Below the pieces are notes generated by a model. That model was not told where the DNA came from. It saw only the letters and a program-made list of their open reading frames with translations, and searched no databases. Shown here in pieces: positions 52,879 through 62,630 of a stretch of 64,000 nucleotides of DNA (within the stretch, counting starts at the first letter, position 1; the number at the start of each line of letters is the position of its first letter). Source of the stretch: Nannochloropsis oceanica. Taxonomy: Eukaryota > Sar > Eustigmatophyceae > Eustigmatales > Monodopsidaceae. The translations under genes were made by a program, and so were the position numbers. Where the stretch lies: assembly GCA_004519485.1 (NCBI GenBank), contig CP038107.1, positions 248,001-312,000 on the forward strand, in the 5' to 3' direction.

Positions 52879-54516
52879 CTACGACCTGTAATCCGCATTC
52901 TCAGTCACATACGCGTACGTCAAATCACTCCCAAACAACGTCAGTTCCTCCCCCCCTTCCTCCCCCAAGTCCACTTCCAACATCACATTCCTTTCGTGCG
53001 GAGGAAATTCAATGTGCGCCCCACTCGCCATGGTCAATGGGCCAGGCTCCAGCTGCGCGGCCTCCATGTGTTCTACAAGATACCTCTCCTTCTCCGGATC
53101 AAGCTCAAAAGCCCCTCCCTTAAAGACTATCTTTCCCCCCATCAATAAACGACATTTTTCCAACCTCAAATCGCTTTCCAGGCCTTGGTTCCCCACGTAC
53201 GAGCCAACGGCAGCCGCAAGGCGACCGACGTTGGGGTCGTTGCCGGCGATCGCACATTTGAGCAAGGGAGAATTGATGACTTGCCGGCCGAGGGCGCGGG
53301 CTATGGCGAGGGAAGGGGCATGGGAGACCTTGAGCTCGATGACGTGGTTCGTTCCTTCCCCGTTCCTGACAATGTCCTCCGCGAGTTTCCGTGCCAGTGA
53401 GATGAGGGATTCTTTGATAGCAGGGTAGTCTGCTTCATCCACAGGGACCTTGCCGCTGGAGAGGAGGACGACTGTGTCGGAGGTGCTCTGATCCGAATCG
53501 ACCGAAATGCAATTGAAACTACCCCCCACCACTTCGGGCAACCATTGCCGTAGTACTTCTCGCGGTACCGCCAGATCAGTCAAGAGATATACGAGCATGG
53601 TTGCGAGGTTCGGCTCGATCATCCCTGCCCCCTTGGCGATACCCACGATTTTCCCGCCTCCGATGGAAGCGGCTCGAATTTTGGGGTAGCGATCCGTGGT
53701 GATGATACCAGCAGCCGCGGGGAGAATGGAGGTGGATTGCATTGTTTTGAGGACGGAAGGGACGGCGTCGATGACGGCCTGGAAGGGGAGGCGCCAGCCA
53801 ATTACACCGGTGGAGGAGGGAAGGACAAAGCTGCCTGAGGGAAGGTTGAGGTGCTTGGCGACGGCGGCGCACACAAGCTCGGCGTCGGCTACGCCACCGT
53901 CTCCCCCATAGCCACCGGGACAGACGTTGGAGATCTTGTTGTTGACGACGATGGCTTGAAGGAGGGGTTGCTCTTTGCGTTGTTTCCCCACACGGATAGG
54001 TGCCCCGGGGAAGGCATTTTTTGTCAACGCTAAAGCAAATTTATCGGTGGGCTCATCAAGAGCAATGAGGGTCACATTCATACGGGAGGGGAAATTGGCT
54101 TCTTGAGGCGTGAATGAAATCCACGAGGTGCCAACCTTGAAGCCGAGGGGGAGGTCGGCGATAGAGGAAAGGTGCGCAAAGTACTCGTCTTTGGTACTGA
54201 AGGTCAGGGAGGAGGGTTGAGAGGAGGGGGAAGAGGTAGAGGCGTGCAAAGTGGTGCTGCTGGCGCGAAATTGACGACGACGGGCTTCGTCTATGGCGTG
54301 TTGGTTCTCGGGGGTGAGGAATAGGGCGCGGTGGTGGGTGGTGAGGGTGTTGTGGAAGCCGGAGGAGGATAAAGAGGGCACGTTGCATGCCCGGGTGGTC
54401 GTCGCAAAAGCGCGGCGGAAGCAAAAGCCGGGAGGCATGAACGAAGAGGTAGATGTTGTTGCCGCTACGATGGCGAGGGCGGTTAGAGAAATAAAACCCG
54501 CTGGCCGCAGCGCCAT
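52879..54516 (-). CDS. argJ: Glutamate N-acetyltransferase / ornithine acetyltransferase (ArgJ), plastid-targeted
   Basis: ArgJ recycles the acetyl group from N-acetylornithine to glutamate in the cyclic arginine pathway; some forms also use acetyl-CoA. Single exon, 545 residues from the ATG at 54516. The N-terminus is a signal peptide (MALRPAGFISLTALAIVAAT) followed by TSTSS|FMPPGF and a Ser/Thr/Arg-rich stretch. This is the bipartite plastid signal with a Phe at the cleavage junction used by algae with red-derived plastids. The enzyme core has PGGYGGDGGVADAELVCAAV, SSTGVIGWRLP, PAAAGIITTD and KGAGMIEPNLATML. T306 in ATML is the autocatalytic cleavage site and nucleophile. The C-terminal chain has NCISVDSDQSTSDTV, CAIAGNDPNVGRL and ends TYAYVTENADYRS, typical for the family. 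A TATA-like box lies 86 bases upstream. Confidence 0.95.
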   Translation of the reverse strand: MALRPAGFISLTALAIVAATTSTSSFMPPGFCFRRAFATTTRACNVPSLSSSGFHNTLTTHHRALFLTPENQHAIDEARRRQFRASSTTLHASTSSPSSQPSSLTFSTKDEYFAHLSSIADLPLGFKVGTSWISFTPQEANFPSRMNVTLIALDEPTDKFALALTKNAFPGAPIRVGKQRKEQPLLQAIVVNNKISNVCPGGYGGDGGVADAELVCAAVAKHLNLPSGSFVLPSSTGVIGWRLPFQAVIDAVPSVLKTMQSTSILPAAAGIITTDRYPKIRAASIGGGKIVGIAKGAGMIEPNLATMLVYLLTDLAVPREVLRQWLPEVVGGSFNCISVDSDQSTSDTVVLLSSGKVPVDEADYPAIKESLISLARKLAEDIVRNGEGTNHVIELKVSHAPSLAIARALGRQVINSPLLKCAIAGNDPNVGRLAAAVGSYVGNQGLESDLRLEKCRLLMGGKIVFKGGAFELDPEKERYLVEHMEAAQLEPGPLTMASGAHIEFPPHERNVMLEVDLGEEGGEELTLFGSDLTYAYVTENADYRS

Positions 54517-55276
54517 AATGGCTGTAATGCGTAGTGAAGGGGGGGGAGGGAGGGGCGTAGAATGAGTCTTACTGACTTGAAGAGAATAAAGGACTGATAC
54601 GATTTTATAGCGTGAGCCAAGGGTTTCCAGCACTCATTGCGCGATTCAACTCGTGTCGTGGACTGCCCCTCTGCTGTCGTGAAGACAGTCTCGCCTTGCT
54701 CCTGTGGAAAAAATTATCATGACGACGAAGGCGACAGGAGCGAAAAGGACGCAATGACATCCAAGCAGGTCCCAAACTCTCCATCGCCCTCACCTCGACG
54801 CCTGCATTCTCGTAATGGGCTTGTAAGGGTGGGCGGTGGACTGCGTGGAGTGATTGTTGTCATGGATGGGGCAAACAGTTGCTTTCTCGGAGTTTAATTT
54901 TGATGAAAGTTGATGAGATTGGCGAGTGGCCCACGGGGAGGAGGCTTGGCGGGCCAATGAGCCTCGCACTTGAATGACCAGGACCACGCCTAGGTACAGT
55001 GGTTTGGAGGGATCGGGGTTGAGTTGAATGTCGTTTTGTATGAGGTGGTTTGCGGTATTGGTGCACAAGGTCGCTCCAGGCTCATGCAAGCGAACGGCCA
55101 AGTAGCATGCCTCATCATCACACACCAGCCACGTTCCATCTCACGCCCCTTCTCTTCAACCCACACAACACACAGTCTCATTACCACCGGGGGGAGAAGC
55201 TGGAACCCTAAACCGACCCTTGCAGGAGCAGAATCGGCAGCAGCATAATTTGCGGGGTGGCATTAGTAGCGTCAGG
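54517..55276. promoter_or_regulatory. Divergent promoter region between ArgJ and the Mpv17-family gene
   Basis: 760 bases between the two ATG codons, with a TATA-like box on the ArgJ side. A CCCTTGCAG at 55215-55223 could be a 3' splice site of a 5'-UTR intron for the Mpv17-family gene. No gene is recognised. Confidence 0.45.
54602..54609 (-). promoter_or_regulatory. Candidate TATA box of the ArgJ gene
   Basis: The minus strand reads TATAAAAT 86 bases before the ArgJ ATG at 54516, a suitable distance for a short 5' UTR. This is one of the few TATA-like boxes seen upstream of a gene here. Confidence 0.4.
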
Positions 55277-56065
55277 ATGCGAAGCATACTTTCCCTTCTC
55301 GTCCGGCCACGCACCTTCCTCTCCCCCCCCCCCACCTCACTAAACGTCAGGCCGCGTCGTCGTCCCTTGACAAGCACCAGCAACACTACTTCTACAGCAG
55401 CTCCCCCCGTCAAAGTCGCCTCCTCTCCCTCCCACCCTCTTTCCTCCTCTTCTTCCTTCTCCTCTTTCTCCCCCTGGGCCACGTATAGCCGCCTTTTGCG
55501 TGAGCATCCCATCAAAACCAAGCTCCTTACTTCCTCCTTTCTCATGGGCGCTGGCGATATCTCCTGCCAATTTCTTACTCGCTGTCAAAAGCAACAAGAG
55601 CACGAACAAGCCCAGCAAGCGAACCTGTCCTTCCTTCCTCTCTCCCTCCATCCCTACGACTGGCACCGGACCTTAAAATTCTTCTTTTTGGGCGGGGTTG
55701 TTGTCGGCCCGGCCCTCCACCACTGGTACTCCTTCCTCGTCCGCTTCTCGCCCGCGCAGACGACCGCTGGAGCATTGAAACGGTTGGCATTGGATCAACT
55801 GGTGTTTGCTCCTACTTTCATTCCGGTCTTTTTTTCGGGCCTTCAATTCTTAGATGGGAATTTCGACTTGAAGCAACTAAGAGGGAAGCTGGAGAGGGAC
55901 TACGTGGATACGCTCGTCGCAAATTACTTGCTGTGGGTCCCAGCGATGCTGATTAATTTTCGATTGGTGCCCATGCAGTACCAGGTGTTGTTTTCGAATG
56001 CTGTGGGCTTTGGGTGGAATGTTTTCTTGAGTGCCGTGAGCCATAAGGAGGGAGAGGGAGGGTAG
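55277..56065 (+). CDS. Mpv17/PMP22-family membrane protein
   Basis: A 262-residue protein of the Mpv17/PMP22/Sym1 family, four-helix inner-membrane proteins of mitochondria or peroxisomes that form channels and help maintain mitochondrial DNA and stress tolerance. The first ATG (55277) gives an Arg/Ser-rich N-terminus (MRSILSLLVRPRTF) like a mitochondrial presequence, then a Ser/Pro-rich linker. Family blocks follow: YSRLLREHPIKTKLLTSSFL, MGAGDISCQ, GGVVVGPALHHWYSFL, ALDQLVFAP and NYLLWVPAMLINFRLVP with QVLFSNAVGFGWNVFLS at the end. All four helices are present. The frame's TTG start at 55220 was not used. The stop lies inside a GGGA tract. It converges with the FYVE/R-SNARE gene. Confidence 0.9.
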   Translation: MRSILSLLVRPRTFLSPPPTSLNVRPRRRPLTSTSNTTSTAAPPVKVASSPSHPLSSSSSFSSFSPWATYSRLLREHPIKTKLLTSSFLMGAGDISCQFLTRCQKQQEHEQAQQANLSFLPLSLHPYDWHRTLKFFFLGGVVVGPALHHWYSFLVRFSPAQTTAGALKRLALDQLVFAPTFIPVFFSGLQFLDGNFDLKQLRGKLERDYVDTLVANYLLWVPAMLINFRLVPMQYQVLFSNAVGFGWNVFLSAVSHKEGEGG

Positions 56066-56526
56066 TGAGTGAGGGATGGTCATTGGTGGTACAAGTACCT
56101 TGACAGAGAGAAGAGACGTACAGATGATAATGTGTGCGAGTGTGGAAAAGACAGTAAGAAAGTAGGAGAGAGAAAGAAGCGTTTGCGCGCTTGTTGGATT
56201 GGTGGGTGGGTGGTTATGTACCCCTGCTCGTTGTACAAGTAAATAGATCCGACAAAAAGACACACAATGTACACAAGAAGGAGTGGGAGAGGGTGCAGGG
56301 CGAGGAAGAGGATGAGGGCGAAATGGAAGAAGATGAGGTGCAGCTATTGTACGGGGGGCGTAACAAAAAACAATTAAATTTTCTTATTAGATTTACACCC
56401 TGATTGCTTTGTTTTTCAAACATCCACCCACTCACACACACATACACACACTGTCCGTTCATTTGTCCATTATTTGGGTTTTAGCACTCTAGCAGGCTGT
56501 TGCTGTGCTAGGTCGTCTTATGTGTC
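56066..56526. other. Convergent intergenic region (Mpv17-family and FYVE/R-SNARE genes)
   Basis: 461 bases between two 3' ends. The left part is purine-rich on +. Short TG/CA and AT stretches occur near 56430-56455. No gene is recognised. Confidence 0.5.
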
Positions 56527-59500
56527 TCACCACCACCCCCTTCCACTCCCATACTGCTCATTCAGCTGCTTGGCCATATCTGCAAACTGGGCCGAGCACT
56601 CCGCCAGCTCCGTTGTCTTATCCGCCAAGCTTTCAAGTCTCTCTCCTCGATCCTGCAGTCCTGCTTTCAACTCACCCATTGCGTTGCCGATGCTCTCGGT
56701 GGCTCGACGGGCAGCGACAGGAGCGGAGGACGAATAGGAGCCATCCTTCCGGAAGAAGCCGAGCAAGCCGCCTTTTCTGTTCAATTTGTCGTCCTTCTTG
56801 TTATTACAACTGTTGCTGTTGCTGCTGCTGTAGAGCTCCTGTTGGTCTGCATCCTCCCTTTTCGCATTCTGAATCTCTTGCTGCTGCTGCTGTATACCAT
56901 GACTACCACTACCAGCACCAACAGTCGCACCAACAATAGCACCAGCCTGCATCGCCAACAACTGATGCAACCCCCAATTAAAACACCCATCACACACACG
57001 GACCATCGTCTCGCTACCTCCTCCTCCTCCAACCCTCACTAATCCTCCTCCTCCTTCTCCTCCTCCTCCTCCTCCTCCTCCTCCTCCTCCTCCTCCTCCT
57101 CCTCCTCCTCCTTCTCCTTCTCCTTTACCACCACCAATTAAATACTGACCCAGCGGCAGCTTTTTCCCCGAACAATTCCCACACACCGCCAAGGCACACA
57201 ATCGACAATGGTGCTGTCGCCGTGTCAGGGCCGTAAATCCCTCCCCACACAATGCACACGCCCCTCCTTCCCCCTTCTCCTCGTTACCACTGCCGCTGCC
57301 GCCATTACTACTGCTGCTGCTGTTGCTGATCGATTCAGAGGGTGAGCGCAGCCGAGGGCGCGTCCATGACTTGTGGGCTATATGCCTGAGGACCTCGTTT
57401 GATACCTCCTTTGCTTGGGGAGACTTTTTGAGTGACCAGATTGTTTTGGAGGCACCGAGATGCTGCTGCTGTTGTTGTCGCTGCTGGGAGGAGGAAAAGG
57501 AGGGGGGGTGGGAAAGAGAAGGAGGGAGGAGGAAGTTGATGATACTACTGCTGGTGCGGCTGCTGCTGGTATTACCACCACCACCGCTGCTGCTGCTGCT
57601 GCGAAGATTAATCCGCGCTCCAAAAGCGACCAATGTTGCCACGCCTTTAATGAGAATGGCGGCGGTTACTTCTCCACGTTCCCTTCCAATATCCCCCCCT
57701 TCTGCTTCTCGCTCTACTGCTGCGACTGATGCAGCGCCGCGGTCAAGCAACGTTTGCGTCGGTGTCCTCCCTCCCGCCCCCCCCCCTCCTCCTTTCGTTT
57801 GATTCCTTCCTTTTTTCTTCTCCTCCATGCCACCAAAACTACTGCTGCTGTCTTTGCCACAGCTACTCTTCAAATTCGGCTGCGCCCCCAACATTAATAA
57901 TGCTTGCAACGTTCCTCCCAAGGCCAAAGCCGCTCCATCCCCTTCTCCCTCTCTTTCTGCATTCTCCCACCTCGACCCACCACCACAACATGCCCAATGC
58001 AATGCTGTCAAACCCCTCTCCACAGCCAACTCCTCTTCCTCCTCTTTCCCTTTCTCGCTCCTTCCATGCCTTCCTCTACTAAACGCATTAACATCTGCTC
58101 CGAGTTCACCCAAGACCTGGACCACGCCCTCCCACCATCCCTCGCTGGCTACCATCAAGGCAGTCCTTCCGTCTTTATCGATTGAATCCAAATCGGCATC
58201 ATAGGTTTGGAGAGCGAGGAGACACCGACGGAGGACAGGGAGGAGGGAGTTGTTCACTACCCCTCCTCCTCCTTCTCCTCCTCCTCCTCCTCCTCGTGGG
58301 AGAAGGCGGGGTGAAACGGAAGCGAGGAAAGCAGGAGTTCGCCCGTCCATATCCTGGGCATTGACGAAGCATCTGACAAGGAGGGAGGACGAGGAGGAAG
58401 AGGGAGGGAGGGAAGAGGAGGAAGAAGAGGAAAGGAGGAGAGAGATTGCTGTATCATCGAGGGAGAGAGCAGCAAGGTGGAGGGGGAGACGGCCCTGGGC
58501 GTCGGCGAGAGTGGTATCGGCATGGTACTGGAGAAGGAGGGTGAGCATGGCGTGGCGACGAAGCAGACAAGCGTAATGAAGGGGAGAACGACCTTCCTCG
58601 TCTTGTTGGTCGACTAGGCTAAGGGAGGGAGGACGGGAGAGGGCTCGGGGGGAGGGAGGGCCTGTGCCGTCAGCAGGATCATCAGGCCTACCGACATCGA
58701 CCCAATCCCCTTCACAGCTACCCCTCCTTCCTTCCTTCCCTGCCTCCTCTCTTCCCCCCCCCTCCTCCTCCTCCTCCTCCTCCTCCTGCTGCTGCTGCTG
58801 CTGCTGATGCTGCCGCAAAAGGACCCTCGCGTCCTCTACCCGTCCATTTACCACGCACCAATGCAGACTATCCAAAACCAAATGATGCCTCATCCCCACC
58901 CTCTCCCCCTCGCTCCCGCCCTCCCTCGCCACCGCCGCCATCGCCTCATAAATAAGACGGATCCATGCTGCATGTTCGGCTTTAGACGCTGCACACAACA
59001 CATACGTGCCATGCGGGGTAACCACCTCAAAACTACACCGACGAGCAAGCGAAAGGGGGTCGGTGCCAGCCCGCCCTCCCTCCCTTCCGCCTTCCTCCCT
59101 CAACTTACATGTCGCCAAGCCCCAACACGCCTCCACCTCCGCACGCCCGCCACGGGAGGGAGGGAGGGAGGGAGGGAGGGCGAGGACGAGCATGTCCGTG
59201 AAGAGGTAAGCTTCACGGTGGTGCCATGCACTGCCCCACAGCTTCCCTTCTTGAAAGAGACGAAGGGACCCGCGATATATCAAGGAACGCTTCCCATACG
59301 CATCCAGAGGAAGGGAAGGCGAGGAAGAGGACGAGGGCGAGGAGGGGGTGTAGGGTTCGAACTGCCTGCCGGTTGGACGGAGGTGTCGCCGGGCCACGAA
59401 ATCCAGGTGGCGCTCGAGGAGGCTCATGTCGTAGAGGGGGGGGGCGGGGGAGAGGGGAGGAGAAGACGAAGCAGAACCCCCCCCCTCATTTTCTCCTCTT

Positions 59501-60791
59501 CCCGAGGGAGGTGAGGCTGAAGAAGGGGAGGAGGAAGCATCGTTCTTCCTCCTTTCCTCCCTCTTGTGTTTCCGCACCACTGTCACTTTCAGGGGCCTTG
59601 GGCTTGTCTTTATGAACTCAACCATCTCTCCCCAACTATCACTATCCAGCACTCTTTCACGCAGATCCCACTTTGCCATTGGTTTTGATTTCGAACTTGA
59701 ATTCTCAAACTTTGTTTCACTCACGTTTTCGATCATTAGAATGATGTCACCCGGTTCGACCCCATTGCGATTCGTTCGGGTGTGAGGGAGGAGGCGCAAG
59801 ACGTGGGCTTGTCCCGAGGGAGTCCGTTTGATTGTGATCCCCAAATCGCTTTCTTGGAAGAGAATGGTGTGTGTAGTGCTATTGCCGTAATAACTGCTGC
59901 TGCTGCTCTTAGTGCTGCTGATGACGCTTGAGTGGGGAGACGGCGGGAGAGGGGGAGGGGGGGAGGCGACGGCGTGAACGAGGGAGGATATGGTGATATA
60001 GAGGCTGATGTGCTGCTGCTGCTTCTTCAGTGGATGCTGTAGATGCTCGTTGATTTCCTCTTCGTCTTGGCTGAGGTAGAGGTGGTAGAAGGGAGAGAGA
60101 CGAGGAGGGGGAGGGGTCTTTGGGGAATGAAAGGAAAGGGAGGGAGAGGGGGACGAGGGCTGCGATCTATCCCTGTTCTTGTTGTAGCCGTTGGAAAGGG
60201 AAAAAGTAGAAGAGGAGGAAGTGAAGGAGGCATCCTCCCAAAAAGGCGGTACATGCAACCCCTCGTCTTTGTCTTCTGCTTTTCGAGCCACCAATCTTCC
60301 CCCTCCTCCATTTCTCCCGCCCACTGGCACAAGAACTACCGAATCTCCCACATGCAGTCCTCCTCCTTCTCCTATCTCCCTTCCTTCCCCCTCATCTTCC
60401 ACTGGCGCTGTAGCAGTCGAGGGAGGTGCTGCTACCACAAACACCTGTTTCTTCTCTTCTACGTCGTCTTCATCCACCCATTGCAGTTGTTGTTGTTGTT
60501 GCTGCTGCTGCTCAAATCCTTTCTCTGTCGTAGCAGCAGCAGCAGTACTATCAATAGTTGATGGAGTTGTTGTAGATGGTGGTGGTGGTGCAGTAGTACT
60601 CGTAGAAGGAGGAGTAGTAGACGTAGTAGTACTAGCCCAAGCCAAGAACCCACCAGCCATACTTATGGTAATCACATCCCCGATCTCTAACCTTTTGTTC
60701 CGTTGTCCAGGCGTATCTTTTGTGCTGCTGTAGTTCTGGAAGCAGACAGCGGCAAACTCGTCGTCGTTGTTACTGCTGCCGCTGCTGCTGC

Positions 60792-60835
<44 letters not shown>

Positions 60836-61053
60836 GTGCCGACGGGTGTGGAAGTACTTATGAGAGTGACGGGTGCATTGGCTGCAGCCGTGGGAGGACA
60901 GAGAGCGAGTGGAAGTAGAGAGGAGGGGGAGGAATGTCCTGAGGGCGCTGCATTAAAGTGGAGTTGGATCCAGTCACCCATGTGAACACACGGAGATCGT
61001 TGACGTTTCGGTGGGGGTGGCGATGGTGAGGAAATGGCGAAAGACGACGCCAT
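56527..61053 (-). CDS. PDZ-PH-ankyrin-FYVE protein with a C-terminal R-SNARE motif
   Basis: One coding exon, 1,508 residues, from the ATG at 61053; a CTTACAG just upstream suggests a 5'-UTR intron. Order along the protein: low-complexity N-terminus with poly-Ser; PDZ-like domain at about 394-490 (LGITIKRTPSG...VEPGDIILMIEN); PH domain at about 588-700 (YRGSLRLFQEGKLW ... CAASKAEHAAWIRLIYEAM). Four to five ankyrin repeats lie at about 818-1030 (GRSPLHYACLLRRHAMLTLL, GRLPLHLAALS, GRTALMVAS, GLTALHWAC). The FYVE zinc finger at about 1262-1356 has CALCGEGF, RRQHHCRLCALAVCGNC and VRVCDGC, split by a long Gly run. The last 60 residues form an R-SNARE motif with zero-layer Arg at about 1469 and no membrane segment. 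FYVE and PH suggest phosphoinositide binding on endosomes; the SNARE suggests a fusion-control role. Function is inferred. Confidence 0.85.
56548..56706 (-). other. R-SNARE (synaptobrevin-like) motif coding segment
   Basis: Codes for residues about 1449-1501 of the FYVE protein. Counting from the Arg in LQDRGERLESL, Leu is at +4, +7 and +14, Gln at +20, Phe at +21, Ala at +25, Leu at +28 and Tyr at +32. These positions match the zero layer and following layers of VAMP/synaptobrevin without a gap. Upstream Leu -3, Leu -7, Met -10 and Ile -14 keep the heptad. Confidence 0.8.
57043..57120 (-). repeat. (TCC/GGA)n tract encoding poly-Gly inside the FYVE domain
   Basis: About 78 bases of nearly pure TCC on + (GGA on the coding strand) encode a Gly run broken by Glu, inserted between the third and fourth zinc-ligand pairs of the FYVE finger. 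Confidence 0.9.
59154..59180 (-). repeat. (TCCC)n tract encoding LPPS repeats in the PH domain
   Basis: Twenty-seven bases of GGGA repeat on + read as TCCC on the coding strand and encode ALPPSLPPSR in a PH-domain loop. It is an exception to the usual purine-on-coding-strand polarity in this window. Confidence 0.9.
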
Positions 61054-62630
61054 GTTGTCTGTAAGTAGATAGATTTTATTACAATAAAGGAAAAGAATGA
61101 GATCTTTGACATGCGCCGCTTTCACTTTGTCGGTTGTGCTGGCTTTGGTTGGGCTACCTGTTAGGGAGGAGAGGCACTTGCGATTATTGTAAGGCGTAAA
61201 AAGATTCTGAGGCCAAGACTGAGTGACAGGCAAGGCTGCCTGCATGGGTAAATACTCTCAGGCGCCCCCGCGTGTGCGTGGACGCGTGCTGAGGGGTATG
61301 AGATTGTGCTGTGGCGGAGGACAGGGGTGGAAGAAAGGGGCCCGGCGAACACCTGCTTCCTCCCCTCACCCAGCTCACGAAAGGTGCCCATTTTCATGAG
61401 GATCCAACAGCGTAATAAGGCACGCAGACTCTTGGATGAGGTGTAGGCCAGCTATTTGTGTCTTCATTAAGTGGAAGCCGGGCGCAGGGCATGACAAGGG
61501 AGAAGTGTCACAAACATCATACAACTCACCACAAACGATGGGGAGGAGGTTTTTTGGCCGTATTTTTCGGGGGGGGATCATAGGTTGCAGGTGTTCTGCT
61601 TCTCTTGTAAGATTATCCAGTAGTACATATTACGATACAAAGAGCTTTGTGGAGTGATTTGGAGCAGCGAAATTCCCCCATTCAGGAAAAATTCAGGGTT
61701 ACAACAAACATGGGCCCTCCCCCCTCCAAGACCCGCACCTGCGCCCCACTTGCACACAAACATGACACAAGTAAGGCGTAAAATCTCCCCGTATAACATG
61801 AAGACTTCTATCGAAATAAAAGAATGCGGTACACCCTTGGCAGGATATATCTATCCCAGGTTAAACGCAACTCATCGATACGAGCTTCAAAAGTGAGCCA
61901 TTCTCTCATTCTGGCCGCATTGCTTTAATTAGATGAAGTTTCCTCATCCTCTTGCATCCTTGCACTCGGGGCATTAAGCTAGGCTATGACGTTTTACGGA
62001 CGCCAGCTTTTTTGCGCATTGAAAATTACATTTTCCATAAATCTGATTTCTTCCAACGAAGAGGTCGACTTTTTAGCTACCCTTGCGGTATAAACTACCT
62101 CCCCTACAACACCCCTCCCTCTTTTCCTCACTTCCGGACATAACGTGGGGAAGGGTGTGATGATGCAGCTTGGACGGCATTGAGAAGTCTGTCGTTTCCT
62201 TGGCACCGTTGTACGCTTTGGAGATTGCCTTCTAGTTATTCTGTCGCACGAAGCCAACGATGGAAGGGAAAAGCATCCCCTCCAAAACATTTTCTCGTTC
62301 CGATTTTCTCCTTTGATATCTAATTTGTTCTTTTTTATCATTTGTTTTGAATAATTATGTTCATACAGTCTTGCTCATTTTATTATTTCAGAGAACCAAG
62401 GGGATTCGGCTTAAAGATAAAGTACGGAAAGAAGAGGTCAAAGAAACGGATTTCTTGTTCACTTCATGTGTTGCTTCGTTGAAATGGTTCTGATGTAAAA
62501 GAGATAAACAAAAAACAATGATTTCCGTGAACAAAAGAGCAAACACGACGTCTGGGGAAAGTAATACATTGGTTGCTTTTCATTCCCCAATCTGCCCCAA
62601 AGTGCACGACGGCGCCCTTCTCACACACAC
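61054..62630. other. Intergenic: upstream of the FYVE/R-SNARE gene, downstream of the coiled-coil gene
   Basis: At 1.6 kb this is the longest gene-free stretch. A likely 5'-UTR acceptor for the FYVE gene lies at 61059-61060 (minus strand CTTACAG), and a possible donor AACAG|GTAG near 61158. Between 61900 and 62560 the sequence is relatively AT-rich and unremarkable. No gene, RNA gene or repeat is recognised. Confidence 0.45.

Noticed and set aside
59340-59360. GGTTCGAAC-like tRNA T-loop motif
   Set aside because: Lies inside the coding sequence of the FYVE gene, with no acceptor stem or anticodon arm around it; no tRNA was found anywhere in the window.
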